A DNA stretch of 10,588 nucleotides, taken from NCBI GenBank assembly GCA_022701925.1, contig JAKONM010000024.1, forward strand, positions 1-10,588, read 5' to 3'. Position numbers and translations under genes: made by a program. Shown here one piece after another: positions 4,988-10,588 of the stretch (positions are counted from its first letter, which is position 1; every line of letters starts with the position of its first letter). This DNA is from Microbacteriaceae bacterium (GTDB taxonomy: Bacteria > Actinomycetota > Actinomycetes > Actinomycetales > Microbacteriaceae). The notes under the pieces are model-generated. The model was not told the DNA's origin. It searched no databases and saw only the letters and a list, made by a program, of their open reading frames with translations.

Positions 4988-6871
4988 GTGCCCAAGGCCA
5001 CCAAGCGCAAGAAGCAGCGGACGCCTGCGCAGCGCACCCGCCGCCGCATCGCCGTCGGCGGCTCAGTCGCACTGATCCTCGGCGTCGTCGCCGCCGCCCT
5101 GCTGACGCTCTACGTGGGCAACAGGGCCCTGATCGCGAAGGACTCGCTCGAGGCCGCGCAGGGGCAGCTCACGTCGTTCAAGAGCGCGCTCGGGCAGCCG
5201 AACGCGCCGAGCACGACGGCCCTGTACCGCGGGTTGCAGGCGAACACGACGAAGGCCGCGCAGCAGATCGACGACCCCGTGTGGTCGCTCTACGAGCGCC
5301 TCCCGGTGGTCGGCCCCAATTTGAAGGCGTTCGGGCAGACGGCGACGTTGATCGACGCACTCGTTCACGACGGCGTCGGGCCTCTCGCAAAAGCGGCCGA
5401 CGGCATCAGCGTGGACAGCCTTAAGCCGCATGACGGTGGCATCGACATCGAGCCGATCAAGAAGTTGACCCCGGCGATCGCCGACGTCGACGATGCCATC
5501 CAGGCGGCTGATAGGAGCGCCGCGGCCATCGACACGTCGGACGTGCTCCCTCAGCTCAAGCAGCCGATCGACAGTCTCCGCGCGACGCTCGCCGAGGCGG
5601 CACCGGTGACGGCGGAGCTGCGCAAGGTGATGCCAGTGCTCTATCCCGCGCTCGGCGGAGAGGGCAAGCGCCGCTACCTGCTGATGTTCCAGAACAACGC
5701 CGAGGAGCGCGCGAGCGGCGGCAACCCGGCGTCGATGGCGATGCTCATCGTCGACGACGGCAAGGTGAAGCTGGGCCGGCAGGGCAACTCGGGCGACTTC
5801 CCGAAGCTGACCAAGCCGATCCTGATGCCGAAGGGCTCGTGGAACGCCGACTTCGCCAAGTTCTACGGCGACTACGCGATGACCTACGTGACCAACATCA
5901 CGATGACGCCCGACTTCCCGACGACCGCTCAGGCGGCGCGGAAGTACTGGCAGCGCGTGTACCCGGGCAAGGTCGACGGCGTGATCTCCTTCGACCCGGT
6001 CGCGCTCTCCTACCTCATGCGTGCCACGGGATCTGTGAGGCTGGCCGACGGCGCGGTCATCACCGCGGACAACGCGGTCTCCTACCTGCTGTACGAGGTG
6101 TACGCGAAGTATCCAGACCCCAAGGTGCAGGATGCCGTCTTCGCGTCCGCGGCCCAGGGGATCTTCGGAGCGGTGACCAGTGGTCAGGGCAGTCCGCAGG
6201 CCTACCTCGACCAGTTGAAGCCGATGCTGGCCGAGCAGAGGCTGAAGATGTGGTCCACCCGGGCGGACGAGCAGCAGCTGCTGATGGACGGCGGCCTGGG
6301 CAACATGCTCCCCGCCGACAACAAGGACAAGACGGTGCTCGGCGTCTACAACAACGACGACGCCACCAGCAAGATGTCCTACTTCATGGACGAGACCGTC
6401 AAGGTCACGACCAACACCTGCCAGGCGACCCCGAAGTACACGGTCTCGGCCAAGGTCATCAATACGCTGCCCGCGGCGAAGGCCTACACGCTGCCGGAAT
6501 ACGTGAAGGCGCACCAGAGCCGCATCGTCCCGGGCGGCGACCGCCAGTGGGTGCAGCTCTACGGCCCGGTCGGTGCGACGCTGAAGAGCGTCACCATCGA
6601 CGGCGAGAAGGTCGTCTGGGGCACCAACTTCCGAGTCGACGAGAACACCAACTACAACGCCACCGGCATCGCCGACCGCCGCCCCGCCGTGAAGGGCCAG
6701 CTGTACGACCGCCCGGTCGGGCAGGTCAGCCTGAACATCGGTCCCGGCGCGTCGAAGACGGTGAAGGCCGTGTTCGAGGGCGGTACGGACAACAGCAAGA
6801 CCGTCGAGGTCAGTCACACCCCGAAGGTGCGCGCGGTGCCCGTCGAGCTGAAGACGGCGACCTGCTCGTGA
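4988..6871 (+). CDS. DUF4012 domain protein, first of a tandem pair
   Basis: This predicted membrane-anchored extracytoplasmic protein has 627 aa and belongs to the DUF4012 family, whose biochemical role I do not know to be established; members are common near envelope polysaccharide genes of Gram-positive bacteria. GTG 4988 is chosen as the start because it gives a strongly basic N-terminus (KRKKQR...RTRRR, residues 6-20) followed by one membrane helix (about 21-43), an N-in/C-out anchor. AGGGA (4971-4975) lies 12 nt upstream, rather far, and is partly paired in TCCC-gaa-GGGA. Residues about 50-220 are a helical, Ala-rich stalk. The DUF4012 core follows: RRYLLMFQNNAEERASGGNP (about 230-250), DPVALSYLMRATG (about 335-348) and YNNDDATSKMSYF (about 454-466). 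A beta-rich C-terminal domain ends in HTPKVRAVPVELKTATCS. The only two cysteines are near residue 478 and at 626. The downstream paralogue begins 10 bp later, so the two are probably cotranscribed. Confidence 0.9.
   Translation: MPKATKRKKQRTPAQRTRRRIAVGGSVALILGVVAAALLTLYVGNRALIAKDSLEAAQGQLTSFKSALGQPNAPSTTALYRGLQANTTKAAQQIDDPVWSLYERLPVVGPNLKAFGQTATLIDALVHDGVGPLAKAADGISVDSLKPHDGGIDIEPIKKLTPAIADVDDAIQAADRSAAAIDTSDVLPQLKQPIDSLRATLAEAAPVTAELRKVMPVLYPALGGEGKRRYLLMFQNNAEERASGGNPASMAMLIVDDGKVKLGRQGNSGDFPKLTKPILMPKGSWNADFAKFYGDYAMTYVTNITMTPDFPTTAQAARKYWQRVYPGKVDGVISFDPVALSYLMRATGSVRLADGAVITADNAVSYLLYEVYAKYPDPKVQDAVFASAAQGIFGAVTSGQGSPQAYLDQLKPMLAEQRLKMWSTRADEQQLLMDGGLGNMLPADNKDKTVLGVYNNDDATSKMSYFMDETVKVTTNTCQATPKYTVSAKVINTLPAAKAYTLPEYVKAHQSRIVPGGDRQWVQLYGPVGATLKSVTIDGEKVVWGTNFRVDENTNYNATGIADRRPAVKGQLYDRPVGQVSLNIGPGASKTVKAVFEGGTDNSKTVEVSHTPKVRAVPVELKTATCS
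6329..6376 (+). repeat. 48-bp block identical to 8235-8282 (first copy)
   Basis: The stretch encoding K-T-V-L-G-V-Y-N-N-D-D-A-T-S-K-M is identical base for base with the same place in the second DUF4012 gene, synonymous positions included, although the genes differ at many silent sites elsewhere. Confidence 0.9.
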
Positions 6872-6881
6872 GAGCCGGTCG

Positions 6882-8777
6882 ATGAGGGTGCATCCTCTGC
6901 GCGCAGCCGGTCGCCTCCGCGACCGGCTGCGCCGCTTCGTGGTGGACGCGCCGGTGGGTCAGGGCATCGTCCGCGCCGTCGCGCTGATCGCGCTGGGCGC
7001 CGGGGTCGTCGTGCTGCTCGGCTCGGTGCTGTGGGTCGGCGGCCGCGCCGTCGCCACCGTCGTCGCGCTCAGCCAGGCGCAGGGGCAGCTGGAGCAGTTC
7101 CGCTACCGCATCAGCGCCTCGCAGACCCCCAGCAGCACCGCGCTGCAGGAGGACGTGCGCGCGCGCACCGCCTTCGCGGCGGGCGCGGCGAGCGACCCGC
7201 TCTGGCGGGCGGCGGAGGGCGTGCCCGGCATCGGGCCGAACCTGCGCGGCGTCCGCGAGGTGTCGCAGGTGCTCGACGGGCTGGTCGCGGCGGCCAAGCC
7301 GATGGCCGTCGCCGCGGAGGGCCTCAGCCTGAACAGCCTGAAGCCGTCCAAGGGCATCGACATCGAGCCGCTGAAGCGGATGCCCGGGCCGATGCGGACG
7401 CTGAACGCGGCGCTCGTCCGCGGCTCGGCGGAGGCGGATCGCGTCGACACCCGCGACCTGGCCGGCCCGCTCGTCGACCAGGTCGTGCAGCTGCGCCAGG
7501 GACTCGCCGCCGCGAAGCCGATCAGCGCGGAGGTCACGAAGGTGATGCCGGTGCTCTACTCGGCGCTCGGCGGCTCGGGGCGCCGCTACTACCTGCTGAT
7601 GTTCCAGAACAACGCGGAGGAGCGGGCGAGCGGCGGCAACCCGGCGGTCATCGCGATGCTCAAGGTCTACAAGGGCCGGCTGTCGCTGGACCAGCAGCTG
7701 AACTCCAGCGAGTTCCCGCGGCCCTTCGCCGAGCCCGTGCGCACGTTCGGGGCGCAGTACCAGAAGATCTACGGCGACTACGTCGGCACCTACGTGACGA
7801 ACACCACGTTCACGCCCGACTTCCCGACGACCGCCCGCCTGGTGCGCGCCATGTGGCAGCGCACGGCGGGCGGCCCTGTCGACGGCGTGATCTCGTTCGA
7901 CCCGGTTGCCCTGTCCTACCTGCTGCGCGCGACGGGGCCGATCCAGCTGAAGGGCGGCGACGTCATCACCGCCGACAACGCGGTCTCGTACCTGCTGTCG
8001 GACGTCTACGCGAAGTACTCGAACGTCAAGGTGCAGAACCAGATCTTCGCCTCCGCCGCGGCGTCGATCTTCTCCGCGGTGACGAAGGGCCAGGGCGGCA
8101 TCGCCAAGTACCTGGAGCAGCTGCCGCTGATGCTCGACCAGCAGCGGCTGAAGGCCTTCAGCATCCGCGAGAGCGAGCAGTCGCTGCTGATGGACTCCCC
8201 GCTCGGCACGATGCTGCCGGCTGACAACGCGGAGAAGACGGTGCTCGGCGTCTACAACAACGACGACGCCACCAGCAAGATGAGCTACTACCTGGACGAC
8301 ACGATCCGCGTGGACGCGTCGACCTGCTCGGCGACGCCGCGCTACACGGTGACGACGACGGTCACGAACACGCTGGACGAGCAGCGGGCGGAGGTCACCA
8401 GCGACTTCGTGCTGGCCCACCAGAAGCGGATCCCGTTCGGCGGCGACCGCCAGTGGGTGCAGCTGTACGGCCCCGTCGGCGCGCGGCTCGTGGACGTGTT
8501 CATCGACGGGCGCAAGGTCGTGTGGGGCACGGACATCCAGTACGCGCTGAACACGAACCCGGACGCGACCGGCGTCGACGACCGGCGGCCGTCCGTGCAG
8601 GGGCGGCTCTACGGGCGCCCGGTCGGCACGGTGAGCATCAAGATCCCGATGCAGCAGACCGTGACGGTGCGAGGCGTCTTCGAGGGTGGCACCGATCCGT
8701 CGGAGACGGTCGGGGTCAGCCACACGCCGCGCGTGCGCGACGTGCCGGTGACGATCGCGAAGGAGCGCTGCGGCTAG
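6882..8777 (+). CDS. DUF4012 domain protein, second of a tandem pair
   Basis: This paralogue of the preceding gene has 631 aa and the same architecture. It has a basic N-terminus (RAAGRLRDRLRRF), one membrane helix at roughly residues 30-55 (IVRAVALIALGAGVVVLLGS), an Ala-rich helical stalk with the shared SLKP...KGIDIEPLK segment, the DUF4012 core (YYLLMFQNNAEERASGGNPA, DPVALSYLLRATGP, YNNDDATSKMSYY) and a beta-rich C-terminal domain ending in HTPRVRDVPVTIAKERCG. By eye the core and C-terminal parts are more than half identical between the twins, whereas the N-terminal third has diverged strongly. ATG 6882 lies 10 bp after the upstream TGA; the ribosome binding site is weak (GAGAG at 6870-6874), suggesting translational coupling. 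As in the twin, there are only two cysteines, in STCSATPRY and one residue from the end. Enzymatic role unknown. An extracytoplasmic role in polymer transfer or attachment, analogous to LytR-CpsA-Psr proteins, is a guess from context. Confidence 0.92.
   Translation: MRVHPLRAAGRLRDRLRRFVVDAPVGQGIVRAVALIALGAGVVVLLGSVLWVGGRAVATVVALSQAQGQLEQFRYRISASQTPSSTALQEDVRARTAFAAGAASDPLWRAAEGVPGIGPNLRGVREVSQVLDGLVAAAKPMAVAAEGLSLNSLKPSKGIDIEPLKRMPGPMRTLNAALVRGSAEADRVDTRDLAGPLVDQVVQLRQGLAAAKPISAEVTKVMPVLYSALGGSGRRYYLLMFQNNAEERASGGNPAVIAMLKVYKGRLSLDQQLNSSEFPRPFAEPVRTFGAQYQKIYGDYVGTYVTNTTFTPDFPTTARLVRAMWQRTAGGPVDGVISFDPVALSYLLRATGPIQLKGGDVITADNAVSYLLSDVYAKYSNVKVQNQIFASAAASIFSAVTKGQGGIAKYLEQLPLMLDQQRLKAFSIRESEQSLLMDSPLGTMLPADNAEKTVLGVYNNDDATSKMSYYLDDTIRVDASTCSATPRYTVTTTVTNTLDEQRAEVTSDFVLAHQKRIPFGGDRQWVQLYGPVGARLVDVFIDGRKVVWGTDIQYALNTNPDATGVDDRRPSVQGRLYGRPVGTVSIKIPMQQTVTVRGVFEGGTDPSETVGVSHTPRVRDVPVTIAKERCG
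8235..8282 (+). repeat. 48-bp block identical to 6329-6376 (second copy)
   Basis: This is the partner of the block in the first DUF4012 gene. The flanks differ immediately on both sides (C versus G before it, T versus A after it), so identity ends sharply. Confidence 0.9.
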
Positions 8778-8792
8778 ACCCTGGAGGTCAGG
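8775..8792. terminator. Small inverted repeat at the convergent DUF4012/propeller junction
   Basis: GACC (8777-8780) and GGTC (8786-8789) form a short stem around CTGGA, extendable outward by CT/GG with one mismatch. It covers the TAG of the DUF4012 gene (8775-8777) and the stop of the minus-strand gene (8790-8788); only 10 bp lie between the genes. The stem is weak and has no T-tract. Confidence 0.2.
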
Positions 8793-9900
8793 CCGCGCCG
8801 ATGCTCGGCAGCTTCGAGAGCAGGTAGCGGTGGTTGCCGCTGACCCCGGTCGTCAGCCCGAGGATCAGGGAGGCGGTGCCGTCGGCCTCCCGCTGCACGC
8901 TGAGCCCCTGCGGCTCGCTCGTGCCGTCCTCCCACGGCTGCCAGATGCCGGGGTAGGACCCGGTGGCCACCAGCTGCCCCGTCTCCCAGCTGTACTGCTC
9001 GAGCGTGATGGGGTCGGAGGGGTTCGGCACGCCGCCGGAGGCGCCGGAGCCGAGCCAGCGGAACAGGGTGTCGTTCACCGTCGCGAAGCCCTGCGTGGTC
9101 GGCGGCGAGGCGCGCAGCAGGATCTCGTCCAAACGGTCGTCGGCACCGGACCGCAGGTCGGAGATGCGCCTCCGGATGAAGGTCTCGGTGGGCGCCTCGC
9201 TGCCCTGCGGCGGGTTCCAGTGGCGCTCCACGGCCAGGTCGCGGACCCAGTCGAAGTGGTACACCGCCTCGGGCGTCCGGTCCTGGAACGCGACCAGGGT
9301 GAGCCCCAGCTGCGCGTCCGCCTGCCCCCGCGTCCAGGTGCCCGGCGTGTAGCGCAGGCGCACGAAGTCCTGCTCCCGCCCCTGGCTGTCCGCGCCGGCG
9401 CCGTGCCAGGTCATCCAGATCCAGGTGCCGTCGGAGGCCGCCTCCACCTCGAACCCGAGGCCGTGGCCGCCGTCGACCAGGGTCATCGCGTCGAGCACCG
9501 CGCCGTCCGCGGCTCGCACGCGGTTGAAGACGGTGCTCTCGTACGGCTGCTCGGAGCCGCTGGAGCCCGACATCTTCTGGGAGACGAAGTACTCGCCCGT
9601 GGAGGGGACCGAGACGACGTCCTGCATCACGCCCGGGATCGCCAGCGCGGCGACGGCGATGAGCCGAGCGGGCTCGCCCAGCTGCGCCAGGGAGGTCGTG
9701 CCGAGCGACGGCCCGCCCGCCGTCGGGCTCGGCGCGGGCGCCGGCGGGGGAGTCGTGGGACGCGGAGCGGCGGGGGTCGGCGTCGGGCGAGGCGCCACGG
9801 CGAGGCTGCCGCCGCCGGTCACCGCCGCGACCGCGCCGGCAGAGACGGCCAGCAGGGCCCCGCCGCCGAGCAGCAGCGCCCGCCGCGAGACCGTCGTCAT
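8788..9900 (-). CDS. Exported P68-RBP/TagC-like beta-propeller protein
   Basis: This is a predicted secreted protein of 370 aa. Residues 5-28 form a twin-arginine-like signal (SRRALLLGGGALLAVSAG), so Tat export or a retained signal anchor is likely. A Pro/Thr/Ala linker (about 36-64, PRPTPTPAAPRPTTPPPAPA) could span part of the wall. The rest resembles the P68 receptor-binding-protein/TagC-like beta-propeller: MQDVVSVPSTGEYFVSQ, then VFNRVRAADGAVLDAMTLVDGGHGLGFEVE with DGTWIWMTW, and the C-terminal signature PQGLSVQ...ASLILGLTTGVSGNHRYLLSKL. B. subtilis TagC lies in the wall teichoic acid region, and phage relatives bind surface glycans, so glycan binding is a reasonable inference. It has no lipobox cysteine and no LPXTG motif. 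The start codon lacks a good ribosome binding site, but TACCCT lies 6 nt before the ATG. It follows the TagD-like gene by 25 bp, probably in one operon. Confidence 0.85.
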   Translation of the reverse strand: MTTVSRRALLLGGGALLAVSAGAVAAVTGGGSLAVAPRPTPTPAAPRPTTPPPAPAPSPTAGGPSLGTTSLAQLGEPARLIAVAALAIPGVMQDVVSVPSTGEYFVSQKMSGSSGSEQPYESTVFNRVRAADGAVLDAMTLVDGGHGLGFEVEAASDGTWIWMTWHGAGADSQGREQDFVRLRYTPGTWTRGQADAQLGLTLVAFQDRTPEAVYHFDWVRDLAVERHWNPPQGSEAPTETFIRRRISDLRSGADDRLDEILLRASPPTTQGFATVNDTLFRWLGSGASGGVPNPSDPITLEQYSWETGQLVATGSYPGIWQPWEDGTSEPQGLSVQREADGTASLILGLTTGVSGNHRYLLSKLPSIGAA

Positions 9901-9906
9901 CCGACG

Positions 9907-9912
9907 AGGGTA
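9907..9912 (-). promoter_or_regulatory. Candidate leaderless -10 box before the propeller gene
   Basis: On the minus strand TACCCT (9912-9907) ends 6 nt before the ATG at 9900, the spacing seen at leaderless actinobacterial promoters. No purine-rich ribosome binding site is present. A -35 is not recognisable, and readthrough from the TagD-like gene is an alternative. Confidence 0.25.
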
Positions 9913-9925
9913 GGGGGCGGGGCGG

Positions 9926-10426
9926 TCACGCCTGGGAGTGGCGCTCCGCCTCGACGCGGCCGCCGGCGTTCAGCGCGGCCAGCGCGCGACGCAGCACGGT
10001 GGAGGAGGTGGAGGCGGTGTACGGGAAGTACACGACCTCGACCCCGACCGCGGCGAACTCCGCCTCGAGCCGCAGCCCCTTCTCGGTGCCGCGCCAGTCG
10101 TCGCCCTTGAAGAAGTGGGTGAACCCCACCTCCCGCCACGTGTCCAGCTTGTCCGGCAGCGTCTCCGGCCAGACCTCGTCGACGTAGGCGATGCTGCGCA
10201 CGATCTCCATGCGCTCCGCGTGCGGCACGACGGGCTCGATGCCCTTGACCTGCCGCAGCATCTCGTCGCTGACGACGCCCGCGATCAGGTGGTCGCACTC
10301 GCCCTTCGCGTGGCGCAGCAGGTTCAGGTGGCCGATGTGGAACAGGTCGAAGGCGCCGGCGGCGTAGCCGACGCGGAGCGGCCGGCCGGCCGGACCGGTG
10401 CCCGCGCGCTGCTCGTCGCGGGTCAT
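9926..10426 (-). CDS. TagD-like cytidylyltransferase family protein (glycerol-3-phosphate cytidylyltransferase-like)
   Basis: This is a small cytoplasmic nucleotidyltransferase of 166 aa; in the TagD family, CTP plus glycerol-3-phosphate gives CDP-glycerol and pyrophosphate, the precursor of teichoic acid chains. The HxGH nucleotide-binding motif is present (GAFDLFHIGHLNLLRHAK, H30 and H33), as are HAERMEIVRSIAYVDEV (the conserved Arg at 72) and FFKGDDWRGTEKG (about 105-117). It differs from TagD at the last signature: RTxGISTT is here YTASTSST (136-143), so the Arg and Gly are replaced and the substrate may not be glycerol-3-phosphate. It also carries about 17 extra N-terminal residues and a longer C-terminus than the roughly 130-aa TagD. 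ATG 10426 overlaps the upstream stop (ATGA), indicating translational coupling; there is no strong ribosome binding site of its own. ADP- or CDP-activation of another sugar or polyol phosphate is the main alternative. Confidence 0.88.
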   Translation of the reverse strand: MTRDEQRAGTGPAGRPLRVGYAAGAFDLFHIGHLNLLRHAKGECDHLIAGVVSDEMLRQVKGIEPVVPHAERMEIVRSIAYVDEVWPETLPDKLDTWREVGFTHFFKGDDWRGTEKGLRLEAEFAAVGVEVVYFPYTASTSSTVLRRALAALNAGGRVEAERHSQA

Positions 10427-10588
10427 CGTGCAGCCGCCGGCTCGCCGGCGGGCACGTGCGCGACCGCGGCGACGGCGCCGGCGATCTGGCGCCGGTAGCG
10501 CCCCGGGGCGTAGCGGTCGGCGGCGATGGGGGCCAGGTTGGTGGCCCAGGTGCGGTAGGCCGACCAGTCCCCGACGATGCGGGTGACG
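10423..10588 (-). CDS. C-terminal fragment of a gene upstream of the TagD-like gene (possibly a glycosyltransferase)
   Basis: A minus-strand frame enters from the right edge and ends at TGA 10425-10423, overlapping the next ATG by the ATGA arrangement. About 54 codons are visible: VTRIVGDWSAYRTWATNLAP, then IAADRYAPGRYRRQIAGAVA and a short Ala/Pro-rich tail. The pattern of an acidic/aromatic helix followed by A-x-x-R-Y-x-x-x-R-Y-R-x-Q-I resembles the last helices of GT4 glycosyltransferases, but too little is present to name a family. The overlap makes it the likely first or middle gene of the operon with the TagD-like and propeller genes. Confidence 0.65.
   Translation of the reverse strand, partial: VTRIVGDWSAYRTWATNLAPIAADRYAPGRYRRQIAGAVAAVAHVPAGEPAAAR

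Noticed and set aside
4825..5049. N-terminal extension of the minus-strand GT4 protein to 5049
   Set aside because: It would overlap the divergent DUF4012 coding sequence and is Arg-rich filler; GTG 4824 has an excellent ribosome binding site and starts at the fold boundary.
3718..5424. A 568-codon plus-strand frame opposite the minus-strand GT4 gene
   Set aside because: It crosses a gene, an intergenic promoter region and another gene in the wrong frame, and has no family motifs.
5063..6817. Very long minus-strand frame opposite the first DUF4012 gene, with a similar one at 6810-8723
   Set aside because: Both are His/Arg/Val/Asp-rich antisense shadows. The plus-strand proteins share family motifs with each other, whereas the antisense frames match only because the genes are paralogous.

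Overview
This window comes from a high-GC actinobacterium, most likely a Microbacteriaceae-like organism. The signs are strong G/C third-position bias, frequent GTG and TTG starts, TANNNT-type -10 boxes, and a tandem pair of DUF4012 proteins beside envelope glycan genes. It is part of a cell-surface polysaccharide locus. No rRNA, tRNA, CRISPR array, complete transposon or phage module is visible.

Layout. A polyprenyl-phosphate sugar-1-phosphate transferase enters truncated at the left edge (3-353, +) and is followed by a GT2 glycosyltransferase (522-1463, +). A rhamnosyltransferase-like GT2 points back towards it (1533-2426, -, probably starting at CTG 2441). An AT-richer divergent promoter region then separates it from a GT4 glycosyltransferase (about 2679-3839, +). 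A second GT4 enzyme lies convergent to that one (3856-4824, -). Divergent from it run two tandem DUF4012 paralogues (4988-6871 and 6882-8777, +). Convergent to these is a minus-strand operon running leftwards from the right edge: a 3'-terminal fragment (10423-10588), a TagD-like nucleotidyltransferase (9926-10426) and an exported P68-RBP/TagC-like beta-propeller protein (8788-9900).

How the genes may work together (inference). The sugar transferase would load the first sugar phosphate onto undecaprenyl phosphate. The GT2 and GT4 enzymes would extend the lipid-linked repeat unit. The TagD-like enzyme would supply a CDP-activated polyol, and the exported TagC-like propeller and membrane-anchored DUF4012 proteins would act outside the membrane on the finished polymer. 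TagC and TagD homologues side by side suggest a teichoic-acid-like or glycerol-phosphate-decorated polymer.

Main oddities. The plus-strand GT4 gene appears to have lost its natural start. Its ribosome binding site and GTG (2572-2586) end at ATCGTCGG, and the same 8-mer recurs 131 bp downstream exactly where the family-typical reading frame resumes, which looks like a small insertion with a target duplication. The divergent GT2 gene also lacks a normal start codon at the expected place. The DUF4012 twins share an exact 48-bp block and a conserved pair of cysteines. Roughly the first 2.5 kb is visibly less GC-rich than the rest. All three convergent gene junctions carry inverted repeats.
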